NCBI GenBank assembly: GCA_022747635.1
Contig: JAKTNV010000003.1
Location: 99,485,954 to 99,549,953 of the forward strand
DNA: 64,000 nucleotides
Source of the DNA: Hetaerina americana
Lineage: Eukaryota > Arthropoda > Insecta > Odonata > Calopterygidae
Direction: 5' to 3'
The position numbers were made by a program, and so were the translations under genes. Of this stretch, positions 13,461 to 25,549 are shown piece after piece. The notes beneath the pieces are model-generated. The model was not told the origin of the DNA and searched no databases. It saw only the letters and a program-made list of their open reading frames with translations. Within the stretch, counting starts at the first letter, position 1; every line of letters starts with the position of its first letter.

Positions 13461-14425
13461 GCCAGAGCGAAAAACCGAATACGCACATTAAACATCGTCA
13501 TGAGGCTTAAAGTCATGGTGGAATATATGCCTAACCGTCAAATTCTACTTCACCATTCCCAATTGCTCGTGTGTCTTAATAATTTAAAAATTTGATCAAA
13601 GGCTCAGACGAAATTTCATTTCTGCATTATGAAAAATCATGAGATGAATAAAAATTGTTATTATAGAATGATTCCTCCCTAAGTGGTATTTCAGAAATTG
13701 TATATGTGTAAGGGATTGACTAAATAAGATAAGTTTATCCTAAATTAGGCAGCAATAATACTAAATTACCAAAGACGTAGTAGTCCCATGACTTTCTTTT
13801 AAATTCAACCTTAGCGGTAAAATAAATGCCACGGAAAAAAGTCTGTGGAAAACTCTCCGGGATCATATAACTTCGAGAAAAATAACCTGAACTCCCACGA
13901 TTTACACAGGGTGACTATGTGTATCACTAGTAACGATTTTAGCCACCCATTTATAAAAATGAGATAATTGTTATGATATATTGTAGAGGTTCATAATTAG
14001 TGTGATAAATCATCACCTAAAATAAAAATTCCACTCTCCACCGGGATTACCCACAAAAGCAGTGTATTACACTTTCTATTAAGGCGTGATAGATGATATA
14101 GTTAGTGAACCTCTAAATTTCTGTAAAGATGCGTGCTCATCGATTAGCATTATTACGTTCAAATATACCTTTAAAACGATGGCTGAAACCTGGTTTGCCA
14201 CTTTTGGGGTAACTTCCCCAAGAGAAACCTAAAAAATAGGGTACCCGCCGGGTTAATCGTGTTTGTCGTTGGAAATTGCAAATTGTTTTGTTGGATATTT
14301 CATTGCTGGAAAGTAGGTAATTCCTACAAATGCCCCAATAAAAGATTAACATGGAGAAGTACAAGACAGGAAAAGACTTAAGATAAAATTAACAATTAAA
14401 ACTGCTTTAGAAATCGCTAGAAGGG
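13461..14425. other. AT-rich non-coding stretch
   Basis: No gene was recognised. A short inverted match (AGAGGTTCA near 13984, TGAACCTCT near 14106) could mark an old MITE, but the arms diverge quickly. Confidence 0.4.
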
Positions 14426-14429
14426 CGTC

Positions 14430-14960
14430 TTTTCGTTATCTTAAACTTTTGTCTCGGCGTGAGAAAACACACCGGACCAAAGGCAGCATGCGTGGAGGTA
14501 TGAGCGGGCGGGCGAGTTGCCGAAGGAAAAAACGGAGGACCATCCCGAATCGCTGCTCGCAAGGACACGGGGTCAAAGTAAGTCGTATTCACTCCCGCCA
14601 TCCAGCTTTCGTCATTGTCATGCCATTCCTTCGTTCTCTGCACGCTCGCTGGCCCACCACCCTTCCTTTCTTCCACGACCACGACGGCGCAGCGGCGGAA
14701 CGCCAATGTTTCCAAACTACTCGAGACAGTAAAAATGAGCACTTATCCATGCGGGCGCATTCTTGAGAAGCGTTTTCACTTCCTCTTCATTGTGTCGACA
14801 AGGTCATGCGAGCAACCCTTTTTCCGTCCTCCTACAGCATCCAATGAGAGAGGGAAAGTGAATGTCTCACCTGCTCCCATCCAACCTACCATATACCTCC
14901 TCTTGAGCATCTCTTCAGTTTCATTTAGACTTTCAGTGAGTGTGTAGCGTCCTCAGTGAT
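14430..14960. other. GC-rich island 5
   Basis: A CpG-rich block with overlapping frames on both strands and no recognisable protein. CCAATGAGAGAG at 14841-14852 is identical to a 12-mer in island 11 (47143). Initiator-like TCAGTT (14915-14920) and TCAGTG (14933-14938) follow downstream. This is compatible with a promoter facing right, with no gene identified. Confidence 0.35.
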
Positions 14961-16345
14961 CCCCGTATAATATAGCAAAAGTGTACAAACCAACTATTCG
15001 TGACGTCGAAGTTATTCTGTTTTATTTTCAGCTTTTACCCTAGGATGACTGGCAACACCCATTTATATCTCTGGCCAGGGAAACTCACGGTAAGTGACGG
15101 AATTTCATTTAGGACTGGCAATACTTCTCTTCCAAACTCAGTTCCTGAATGTTTACTTACAGCATCGCGTCGCATTAGAGCATACAGATCAATTTAAATG
15201 AACTATATTATCTTATCAATTTTGGTTGGTTTCTGATTGATATTTAAAATAATTTTCTCCTTGACATTTCGCATATTTTCCTCTTACGAAGGATGAATTA
15301 TCTAAACAGAGCAAACTGCCACAATAGGATTAAAAGTGTCTTCATCTTTGCGCTTAAGACCGTATTCCTCCTCACAGCAATGCTCTGTACTTCGAATTAA
15401 ATTAAACCTGCCTTGATCTGCAATTAGTCTGGGGTGCCCTTTTCGCTTAATCCTCTGATATCCTTTCCTAGTTTCTCTTTTTTCCATTTCGGGCATCTCA
15501 TCAGAAAATAACATGTTTTACCATTTAAAGATGTTACTTCATTGATATGGAAATAAAATATTATTCTAGTCTGCGCCAACCATTCTCAGTTAAATGAAAT
15601 GCCCAACATCAACACTCAAAAATGGATTTACTAACTTTAAAAATTTAATTAAATTCTATAATTTTAAATGAAATTAATTTAAATTAATTTAAATTGTTGA
15701 CATGCCAATGATTAATCAGTTTCGCTCATTATAATTGTTCACATTAAAAAATTGTGACTATTTGATTGTGTGATTCAAATATAATCATCTAGAATGGAAA
15801 AATTACCTTATCAATAATAATACAACTAGATGATCAAGTGAACCAACTGTCTAAATATTTCTTTATCATTGAGTACAACTGAGTCTAACTCGGTCCCTGG
15901 CATTGCTGGCGTCTCATTCGCTCTTTATTAGCTGTGTTGCACACCTACGGATGACCTGAGTCAAAAAATAACTTATGCCAGAAACAAAATATTCAGATTA
16001 AAATAGCAATATTTGATTAGAAATTTACCTTCCATGGCAAGATTTTTTTCAATAATTTCTTGTAAAAATTATTATACGAATTATATATTATACCTCGGAT
16101 AATTTTTTATCGAAGAATCGGGTTTTAACCAATAAATAAAATCTAAGATAAAATGTTTGGGGAGAAACAGCTGATTATAAACCTAATCAGCATATGAATT
16201 TATATCAGACTAATTAAGGTTTTATCAATAAGTATGATAAAAATGATAAAACTATCTCTAGATTTCGTATTCAAAGATCGTTTTTCAAATACTTATCAGG
16301 AATTGTTATTATTATATTTTTTGGTGGCACAAAGATAGTCCTCGA
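14961..16345. other. AT-rich non-coding stretch
   Basis: Nothing supportable was seen. There are AT-only tracts near 15640-15700. Confidence 0.5.
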
Positions 16346-16349
16346 CCAG

Positions 16350-16960
16350 ACGACTGCACCGAGCAGCGTCATACCAATAGCATATGGAAGTTGGACACCC
16401 CTTCCAACTCCCCTCCCCCTTGGAGACGCAAGGAATGAGAGGATTAATATTTATTAAAAAAGAGGGAACCGTGGTCCCAATTGGCTATCTCTCACACCCC
16501 TCCGCTCTGTATAATTTACGGTTTTCTTGGATATGCAAGGCAACGACGTTTACGGCTCCGAGGGGGAAATGAGGAAAGGTGGAAACGAGGGCGGCATAGG
16601 ATATGGTGTGTGTGGACGAAGGAGAAAACGGTAAGAGGTCAAGAGAAAGGAGGGGGGCGAGGGTTGAAGGAGCATAGAGGTCGGGAAGCGATGGGGGCGG
16701 GAGAGGGAGCGGAGTTCGGCGTCCCACGGAGAGCGCAGATGCGAAGCGTAGCGGTTATCGAGTCCACGGGATTGGTCGCGGGATCCTTGGATTAGAGGGA
16801 TGCGGACGCCGGGGGGCAGATGGGCACAATGGGATAGGCTGAGCGGTAGAGAGGTGGGGGAGGGTGATAATAAGGGAGAAGGGAGGAACGTGGACATAAG
16901 GGAGGGGGAGAACTCGGAGCGGATTACGTGGTGGCAGCTTGTGCGGATTTTTCTATAAGA
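16350..16960. other. GC-rich, purine-skewed island 6
   Basis: From 16560 to 16910 the + strand is G/A-rich. An inverted CCAAT box (ATTGGTC) lies at 16771. Frames of 104 (+), 80 (-) and 141 (-) codons overlap and are compositional. Candidate regulatory island. Confidence 0.4.
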
Positions 16961-19010
16961 ATGAATTGCCGACAAATTTTTAAAAATTTCATTTGATCAT
17001 TACGCCTAATATACGATTCAAGCTCCCGTCACTTCGATAATTTACAAAACGGCATGTGCTCCAGCGTAAACCGCGTCTAACACCAGATGACAGAAACCTT
17101 AGAACGACATAAGGTAGAATCAGACCTTATAGTAAATCTTATATGGAACGCATTTCGAATATTGCATTTGGAACATAACATTCGGTTGGCCATAGACCCA
17201 ATTAAAAAACTTATTGCTGAACTAACAAACTCGCTGGAGTGATATTAATATTTAAGGCATATGTTCATTACTTCTTTCCTAAAAGCAAATAGTTACTTCA
17301 TGAAAATGCTTACTATGTTAATAATAAAGTTCTTACATAGTTCTGGCATGATGTGGGATATTTAAGCTTCATTAAGATCAATTTTGCAAATATTCACTGG
17401 CTTTATCAGGTGTTAGGACTAAAAATAGTGATTTTTTAGCCGATAAGTATATCCATATATCAATTTGGCGTAGGATGTTTCAAAATAAAAAGTAAAATTA
17501 TCAGTAATATATCCTTGAATAATGAAGCAAGAGACCTGGATATTTCTTTTCCCTTAATTATAGATAATAATCTACTATATTAAAGAAAAATTCTCTGCAA
17601 CGTCTTCCGTTCAATTTGAGAGAAAAAATGTATAGAGATGAATTGGAAAATGATTATTTTCATGTCATAATATATGTGGGAATTTATTGCTATTCTAAAA
17701 TCGGGAAAAAACCTTTTTGGTTTGGCTGCGTAGGTTTTCGCGGCGGTGGTTTGAAATCAAACAACGTCGTCGTCAAACAACGACGCGGTGAAACCCGAGA
17801 ATGCAGAATTCACCTATTTGGTTTGTAACGTGCAATGATAAATAGTCACAATTACTTTCAATTTTTGGACACGGAAATTAGTTAAATTGCAGCTAAGATA
17901 AGCTGAGCAGAGAAGTAGTGGAGAGCTCAATAATTACCCTCTTTCCTTTCGAAATGAGTTTCTCGGTAAGATACGGTAATTTTAACCCACAAGACATGAC
18001 ATCTATTGTAATTCAATAGTTTTATAAACGGTGACCAAAGGAGATATCTATGTAAATTTGTACCCAGAATCACATATTTCTACTTATAGTAATTCCTCAC
18101 TAAACTGGTTCGGATAATTCTAACTCTATTGATGCTACATACAATCCAAGAGCATCGTTCATTTCTAGCATTCCAGAGGTTGCCAATCTAATTATTTTAG
18201 TGCACTCGTTTTGATATTTATTTAATCAAAAATGGCACCAACATTAAGTAGTTGTAATCATCATACTTATCTTTTTAAGGAAAAACGTATTCATAAAAGT
18301 TTCAACACGTTAAAAAATGAAATAACCTTTAAAAACAACACTCAACAAGGCAAAGATCATTAAAATTCTCATCCGAATTAAATATTTCAAGGCTAAGTAT
18401 TGGCTAAAACTAGATTTCTAACAGGAATAATTTACTCTGAAGGACTCCTTTATAACATGCGTAAAAAACTCTGCAAGCAACCATTACCGACCGTAAACAT
18501 ATTTAATATTTTATAAGACAGCCAAAGTGATTCATTTGGTCTCATCATTAAAAAGCCATAGATTTAGAAATAAAATGCATATCATATATCCGAGGATATG
18601 TGGCATTGAAAACAAACAGAAAAATACAAGGAGGAAGCACAAAAGTACACAGTAATTCTTGTAATAGTTTCAAATTAAATAAAAGTATGAGTGAAAATTA
18701 ATGGTCAAAATATATGCAAATATTATTAATAGTTTCTGCTCTTAGCATTAATGAAAAAGGCTGAATATATACCTCTTACAAATCGATATCATTGCAGTAT
18801 TTACTATATACTACATATGCCCAACTTTTTTATGCTAAATGTAATCAAAAAGACAAGAAAATGCTCACTGATGATTGAGATGATATGACTTTAGATTAAA
18901 TTCTAGTACTGCATATTACGCATGACGAATCAGAGTAACTTAAGGCGTACAACACCAGAGGAAATATCATACAAATCTAACATGTGTCACTAAATACATA
19001 CATATGAAAC
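16961..19010. other. AT-rich non-coding stretch
   Basis: No gene was recognised. A small CG-rich patch at 17725-17790 contains repeated CGTCGT/ACGACG but has no clear identity. Confidence 0.45.
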
Positions 19011-19146
19011 CCTCAATGATTTGTGGTGGCTCGTGGACAGTGGCGCCTCGCGCACGACTACGAATGCATGTGACATTGTATGTACGGTATTTCGTCATAA
19101 CATCTAGTTCCTTTAAAAGCCCCAAAATTTCAGAGTTTAAGAGGAC

Positions 19147-19219
19147 GCCTCGGTAGCTTAAGTGGCTAAAGCACTCGACCGGATATTGAGGGATCTGGGT
19201 TCGAGTCCCAGTCAAGGCG
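19147..19219 (+). other. tRNA-like domain of SINE-A, copy 1
   Basis: It folds as a cloverleaf: acceptor GCCTCGG with TCAAGGC (one C.A mismatch, one G.T), D arm GCTT/AAGC, anticodon arm CTCGA/TTGAG around loop CCGGATA, and T arm CTGGG-TTCGAGT-CCCAG. The formal anticodon is GGA (serine), but the short variable loop and C at position 33 do not fit a working tRNA-Ser. Box A-like and box B (GGTTCGAGTCC) sequences could give Pol III transcription. Confidence 0.75.
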
Positions 19220-19481
19220 AATGATTTTTACGCTCTGAAATTGTTGCATTAAAATGCACATTAGCGGATGACTCCGTTAAAAGTTACTGTTGCGGCATCT
19301 CCCGCAGTTTCTTTGGAATTTGTCAAAGGGAAAACACCATACGTGTTTAAAGTTGGCTTTTAACCTCGTGGACAGTGGCGCCTCGCGCACGACTACGAAT
19401 GCATGTGACATTGTATGTACGGTATTTCGTCATAACATCTAGTTCCTTTAAAAGCCCCAAAATTTCAGAGTTTAAGAGGAC

Positions 19482-19554
19482 GCCTCGGTAGCTTAAGTGG
19501 CTAAAGCACTCGACCGGATATTGAGGGATCTGGGTTCGAGTCCCAGTCAAGGCG
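19482..19554 (+). other. tRNA-like domain of SINE-A, copy 2
   Basis: Base-for-base identical to 19147-19219, with the same cloverleaf and internal promoter boxes. Confidence 0.75.
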
Positions 19555-19599
19555 AATGATTTTTACGCTCTGAAATTGTTGCATTATTCTCAATGATTT

Positions 19600-22325
19600 A
19601 TTCCACTGATTCAGGCGAGATATAGTGGAAGTTCGTCATTATTAGAAAAACAAATTTGAAATTTTCCATCAAGGATTACTAGTGAAATCATTAGCGAGCC
19701 ACATCAGCCAAAGAAAAAACAAATAATGACTTTAGATACATTCGGTTCCAAAATGTACAAAATATACATTAATATATAATTGAAATTCCATTTCTCCAAT
19801 GCAGATATAATGTTGTTCCTTGGGGTCATTGAACCTCAATCCAAACTTGGACTCAATTAATCCCAAGGACTGGTTTAGAAACAGATTTCGTGAAAACAAG
19901 AGCCTAGTGGAAGACAAAAGTTCAAAATTTTACAGCATGATAAGCGTATCTATAGGACGACGTTATCAAAACACAGTACTGCACTAAAATCATTAGAAAA
20001 ACTCAGATATAGAACCTGATAATAACATACTGCCATGTAATCATAAAATACACTACTCTTACGTAAACATGAAGGCACAACAATTAGTTCCAACTTAATC
20101 GAGCGCTGTGAGATTGATTATTTGTTGAATTAAAGTGTTAGGTGATGCCTAGAAGAGAACGAAATTTGGGTAAGACGGATCCACCACTACATTTTTTTCA
20201 TTGTATCACTCCTTTGAATCCGTCTTCTCCACGGCTATATATCACTCTTGACTTTTTTCGGAAGCTTATCTTTGTGACCTAGAATGGGTTCGGTTGATTG
20301 GTCGAATCTCATAAACTGTGGTAGACTGAAAGATACCAAGGGTCATTGGGAATTACAGCTGAGTTGGGGGAAATGACAGTGAAATTACAATGGGGATGAT
20401 AAAAAAGAGAATGGAGAACACGCGACCTGCTCTAAAAAGAAATTATAAAAAAAGAGAAGATTCCTCTTTCGGTTCTATCGGAGCATTGATCTCCACTTCA
20501 CATCTCTCGAGTAAAGCCGCAAAGAAAAAGCTGTAAGATGGACGCCAGAACGGGGGAGACGAAGGTGGAACGAGTATCTGGATGGATTTCATTTTTCAAT
20601 CAATAGGCTACAATTGATGGAAGGTAAATACAATATCTGAGCTGCGATCATTATCGACATCGGGTATCTCTTGCAAAAGAGCTGTTTCACAGAAATCAGT
20701 TCAAGTAAGATCAAATACCACGGTAACGTACTCTGACAGATTGAGATCCAAAATTGTCCTCCGTTAAATTTTTACTGTATGTGCACAGAAAAATGTGGCA
20801 AATTAAAAGATAAGCCGACTTAAGAACGTAAATCCGATGCATTGCGATAGATTGTATTTCAGCTAAGACAATTTAATTTTCCTTGAAGTGTACAATGTAC
20901 AATGTACATGATGCTGAAATATTTAAGCACAGGCGATTAATTGAACTCTTAGGCAAATGCGGGAGGAAGAAAAAAGTAAAGGAAAAACAACATATGCATT
21001 AATAATTACGTAATATTACAATTATTTCAGTATTTCAAAATTAGAGCTTTATCGCTTTATTGTATGGGCATGTCGTTCCAATTATTCATGTTCAACATCT
21101 ACCGTAAACTGAAATCCTTCCTATTTGAAACAATTCTATCAGGATAACTGTGTAAAAACAAATAAATATTGAAAATATAGATATAGTAATCGTTAAAAAA
21201 CCACAATAAAAACGGAGAGTTGTTTAATAAATCTCTCGTAATCGGAATAAATTCACAAATATTAAGCTACAAGATTACAACTTCTGATTTAGTCCCGATG
21301 AATACGATTAGTAAATATTTTGAATACGAAGTATACATACTATACCAACCAAAAGCCTTAAGGTAATTTCCTCTTTAACCAATTGAATTCCAATGGCTCT
21401 TATTACACTGTTGTTATTAACACGAACCATCAAATTAGCAGTAGATTCATAAGGCTCAACGTCCGCCGGGAAAGAGTACAATCTGGGCATCAGCACGATT
21501 TTATAAAGAGAAACTAAATACTAAAAGCTAATAAATTAGAATTGCAATTAAAATATAGAGCAACTTTTAATTGAAACCATGAATTTCTAACTTTCTCCAT
21601 AAATTCTTAATTGCTTAAAATAACTTCAAATAAAAAATTCGAGATTTATATTTCTTCTGAAATGCAAGGACATTTGTTGTGCCAAAAATGTTTCCTTCGT
21701 GCGTACAAAAAAGCTAAATCAATTTTATTAGTTCAAGAATAAGGTTTTTGACTTCTAAATAATAGTAAATTAATTCAAGAATGGAGTTAATATAAAGATG
21801 ATGAAATATTGTAAACCAGCCAAATGCTACAAACTCCGCCGCCCACCTTGGAGATTATCGGAACTATTCTAAATTTCCAGTCTCTGAAAGAAAATATTTT
21901 TCACACCACAATTAATTAATATACCCCACACAATCACCAGAGGGTTTTCATGTAGAAAAATACAATAACACCATCGGTTAAGATTTAGTTGACGGTTAAT
22001 TATTCTTAAGGCATAAGTCGATAATAAAAAAACTTCTCTTCACCTACGTACGAAAGGAAAAACATTTTCCTTATACAATTAGGCTATTCTTTAAGCTTAA
22101 CTTACCTTCTAAACTACGTAATCCAAATTGTTTCAGCAGAATCATACGCCATTCACTCTGTGTAGACTTCAACTGGGCACTTTTCCTTTGAAAAATATAA
22201 TTAGGAATGTCCGAGAAAACCAAGGCGAAAAACGACACTCAGTTTACAGAGATAAAAAATTGATGCCAAAAAAACCTTGATAATTCCAAAGAAAAATAGA
22301 CACACCTTACACTAACTACTGTGTT
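19600..22325. other. AT-rich non-coding stretch
   Basis: No gene was recognised. A purine-rich patch lies at 20385-20460. Confidence 0.45.
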
Positions 22326-22329
22326 TTTT

Positions 22330-22920
22330 CTCTTTATTCAATGACCGGCTTGCAACAGCGTTCACGAAGGACTGACGGCTGCAGTGGCTTTTGGAGCTGA
22401 TCGGTGATGGACGAAGAAGAGAAAGGAAGGAAATAAAGTCACCAAAAGAGAGAGAAACTAGTCAAGTGAGATAGTACGGAATTTCGTGGTTTTTAGGGAG
22501 GTGCTTTACGCAAGGTCATCAGGCATACTTTGAATGTGAAGTGCTTTTCAAGAGGGGGAATTCACGTTTGCGAGCTGGGGCACAAAGGGTTCCTCATAAG
22601 CAATCGGCGGTTAAGAGCCGTTAAGGACTGGTAAAGTGGGAGGTGTCAAACGACCCATGGTCGATTGATGTTCAGGAAAGGTAAGAAAGGAAGAGCAGTA
22701 CCGGATCTTAAGGGGTTGAGGGAGAAGTAAAAGTAAGCAACCATCACTCGAATGGGGAAACGTAAAGAAGAGGGAAGTATTCGTAGGGTGGGCAGTTTGA
22801 GCGTTGAAATAAAAATTCCACTCGACGCCAAAATAAGAAGTTGAGAATGAGCAATAAGAGGAAGATAATGTGAGCATAGGGATAATGAGGGGAGGTATAG
22901 AAACATTCTGTAAGCGTCGT
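22330..22920. other. Moderately GC-rich, purine-skewed island 7
   Basis: The + strand is G/A-rich from about 22400 to 22890. Minus-strand frames of 86-88 codons follow from that skew and show no domain. Confidence 0.3.
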
Positions 22921-23696
22921 CTGTTGGCTTAAAAAGAAAAGTTCTGAAGTCAGTTATAGTGCATTAAAAATTGACAATGGGGATTCAGAAGCGCTTATAA
23001 ATTTCTCCATTTTAAGCAGAGCGGACAAAAATGTTCAACTTGTGGTCCATTGGGTATGGTCGGGGACACGTCGACGTGGGCCCCTTAAATCAGCGTGAAT
23101 GTGCCAATAAATGCTCTGATAATTGCTCCGGAATCTCCATTTGTTGAAAAAAAGGAGACATTCTTGTTTATATAAAAACTTGAGTGGTCATTTCCATTGT
23201 GATGGAGAGGCGGCAGTAACCGAGGTAATTTGTGCCAAGCGAGAAAAGTAAAAGAAGTTAGTACTCAATTCAACTCAAGCTAACGAGCGATATTACTATT
23301 ATGGCGAAATCGAAGGAGGTAAAATTAAGAAACCTAAAGCCTTTAACGTCCTGGATTTGAACAAGAAGCGATCCTAATTTGTACCTCACCTAGTGTGACC
23401 TACGGCAAAATTAACCACTAATATAGTTATTCCGGCTCTAAACTTGTCTTTCCATAATTTTCAGTCTCGCTCGAGGAAGTCTTTTCAGTTTTATTTCTCA
23501 ATCTCTCTTACTGAAAAAAATTTGTTTTCATTTTTTTAACTGGATATCCATGATAATTGCTAATAAATCAGGCTAACATTCGGCTTCTAATCGTTCGTTA
23601 CAATCTTTTTATGTGCTTAAAGATTTATTTCATGTTTCATCCTTCTGTATACCGTAAATTTGCAGATATTAATCTGATGAATATTCTCTCGAATTA
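22921..23696. other. AT-rich non-coding stretch
   Basis: No supportable feature was seen. Confidence 0.45.
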
Positions 23697-24003
23697 GGGA
23701 TCGGGATGGTGCGGTACTAATGTACTAGCTTCTCACCGAGAATCCCGGGTTCGAATCCCGGAAAGAGCAGATATTTTTCACTGGTATCCCGATCCCCACT
23801 TGAGGTGCTTTGTGGAGAGCACTTGGAGTACGCCGTCCGTCAGATGGGACATGAAACTGCGGATCCCTTGGAGCTTTTCGTTAAGAGTAGGGTAACGCCA
23901 ACACTGGGTTTCTCTCCACCCTTCCTCCTTTCCCAATCAATACAAATGGCGCCAATGACCTTAGCTGGTCGCCTCCCCTAAAGCTAGTACTACACAAATA
24001 ATC
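23697..24003 (+). repeat. SINE-B copy 1
   Basis: A tRNA-derived head has a perfect T arm (CCGGG-TTCGAAT-CCCGG, 23745-23761) with box B GGTTCGAATCC. The body contains GCCGTCCGTCAGATGGGA, then CTTTTCGTTAAGAGTAGG and GGCGCCAATGACC. The same order of blocks recurs at 58010-58309, so this is a dispersed SINE of about 305 bases. The head is bracketed by an 11-base inverted repeat, GGGATCGGGAT (23697-23707) and ATCCCGATCCC (23786-23796). The body recalls conserved central domains of metazoan SINE superfamilies; which one I cannot settle by eye. Confidence 0.75.
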
Positions 24004-25549
24004 CCATGTGCTGACCAAAAAAACCCTATCTTCCGCGCACGTTGAAATACGAACGATGAAGGAGTCTTTAAGGTCCTTATCATGATCCATTATCAAAGGA
24101 CGTACCGAAAACTATTTTAAAACATAAATATAGAACATTTTAACGGCTTTTTTTGAGCTTTAATATTTTCCGTATTTCATGGAATATGGAATCTATCTAA
24201 TGAGTAGCAGCAGCACTCTCGTCTTGTACAGGAACATGGCTATTGATACATTATCTGTAAGCGAGGTAGAGACACAATTGGTCTATCAACTACAGTTTAC
24301 GTAGTGATGGAAAGATTTTTTAATTTTCACGGTCTATAATAGTTTGGTAAGACATAGAAATAAACTGCTTCAAACATATTCTTTTGAATAACTTAAATTG
24401 CAAGAACCAATGATTTAAAACATGAAAATTAATATAATACCATATTACGTCTTTATATTACCACATGCTAGGGGTCTAGAAACCAATTTCTTTTTCCTGT
24501 CACTGATCAAACTCCATTCAACGAAATTACTAACCACATACCATTGTTCTGTCATCGTGTTGATATAATATGTAACTATTTTAAGTACTACCGGTACACA
24601 CATTTAAATTGGTCATAGTAAATATCCTTACACAATAAGCACAATAACATACTCATCAACACTGAATGAAAGATAAAAAACCCAGTTTCGATTATAGCCA
24701 GCTCTAATCAAACACTTATAAGTGGCCACTGAGTTTATCGTCCCGTGTGAAAGTGACCCTTATCAAGGTCTGTTTCTTGACAAAACATGTGCGTCATGGT
24801 GGATTTTTATTCATCTAACAAATAGCAACTTATCAATATTTTTTTCATCATAAAACTTTAGCTTGGGGCTATCACAAATTAGATTTTTGACAGTGGCAAA
24901 TACCAATGATCAAATATCTCATAACTCCGACAAAACTAAAACATTCTAATTTCTCCAAGGATAAACATTGATTTTGTTAATTGTGATTATGGCTCTGCAT
25001 ATTACACTAACGTGAAGATTATTCAATCTATGCTAGGATTCTCCATCAATGGGGACTTAATACCATTCCATAGGCATTAAACCTTGGGTACAACTCGCAA
25101 TTCATTCCCTGTTCGATTCGATTCCCAATGTGGACTGCGGGAAATCACTTCGTGGAAGTAGGGTGACATTAGGTGACTTTAGTGAAGATAAAATTATATT
25201 CTAATTGGGAAAATTACGTTGCAAGAAAAAAATTAGCGGTAATAAATTTTTCCCAGTCTCTAAGTAGTGAAAATAACATATGAAGATTCTCAGCACGTCT
25301 TGCGTAATGAAGGTGTATTTCGCTTACAGTCCCCACACTGTACCCTCTGTGATGTAATTATTTGAAAAAATAATAAAAAAAATTTCATCCTTAAAATGTT
25401 GTCCTTGTAAATTTGCTGACTTTGCAAAAGTTGAATTTGGCTAATTGAATGGAAAAAATAGTGCAAACAATTAAATAGGGGAAGATCAGTTTGACTTCTG
25501 GAATTCGACAGGAAGCGTAATAGCATTGCTGTGATGAAACGAGGAACAT
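24004..25549. other. AT-rich non-coding stretch
   Basis: No gene was recognised. A 23-base sequence at 25130-25152 recurs exactly at 25650-25672 inside the LINE that follows. Confidence 0.45.

Larger units (their letters stand above)
19012..19599 (+). mobile_element. SINE-A tandem element with 222-bp terminal direct repeats
   Basis: Two blocks, 19030-19251 and 19365-19586, are identical over 222 bases and separated by a 113-base spacer (19252-19364). Each block has a leader, a tRNA-like fold and the tail GATTTTTACGCTCTGAAATT. The whole unit is flanked by CTCAATGATTT at 19012-19022 and 19589-19599, an 11-base likely target-site duplication. That length fits LINE-driven integration better than LTR integration, which usually gives 4-6 bases. 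The spacer matches a segment at about 60800-60870, so it belongs to the family. A one-and-a-half-unit SINE dimer is the simplest reading; a small terminal-repeat element is the alternative. Confidence 0.75.

Noticed and set aside
13984..14118. Possible MITE with AGAGGTTCA/TGAACCTCT ends
   Set aside because: Only nine bases pair convincingly, and no target duplication or second copy was seen.
19147..19219. Functional tRNA-Ser(GGA) gene
   Set aside because: The fold has no long variable arm, has C at position 33 and a mismatch in the acceptor stem, and sits in a dispersed repeat.
18967..19550. Duplicated minus-strand frames of 82 and 67 codons
   Set aside because: They are antisense readings of the repeated SINE-A block. 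The shared sequence is explained by the repeat.
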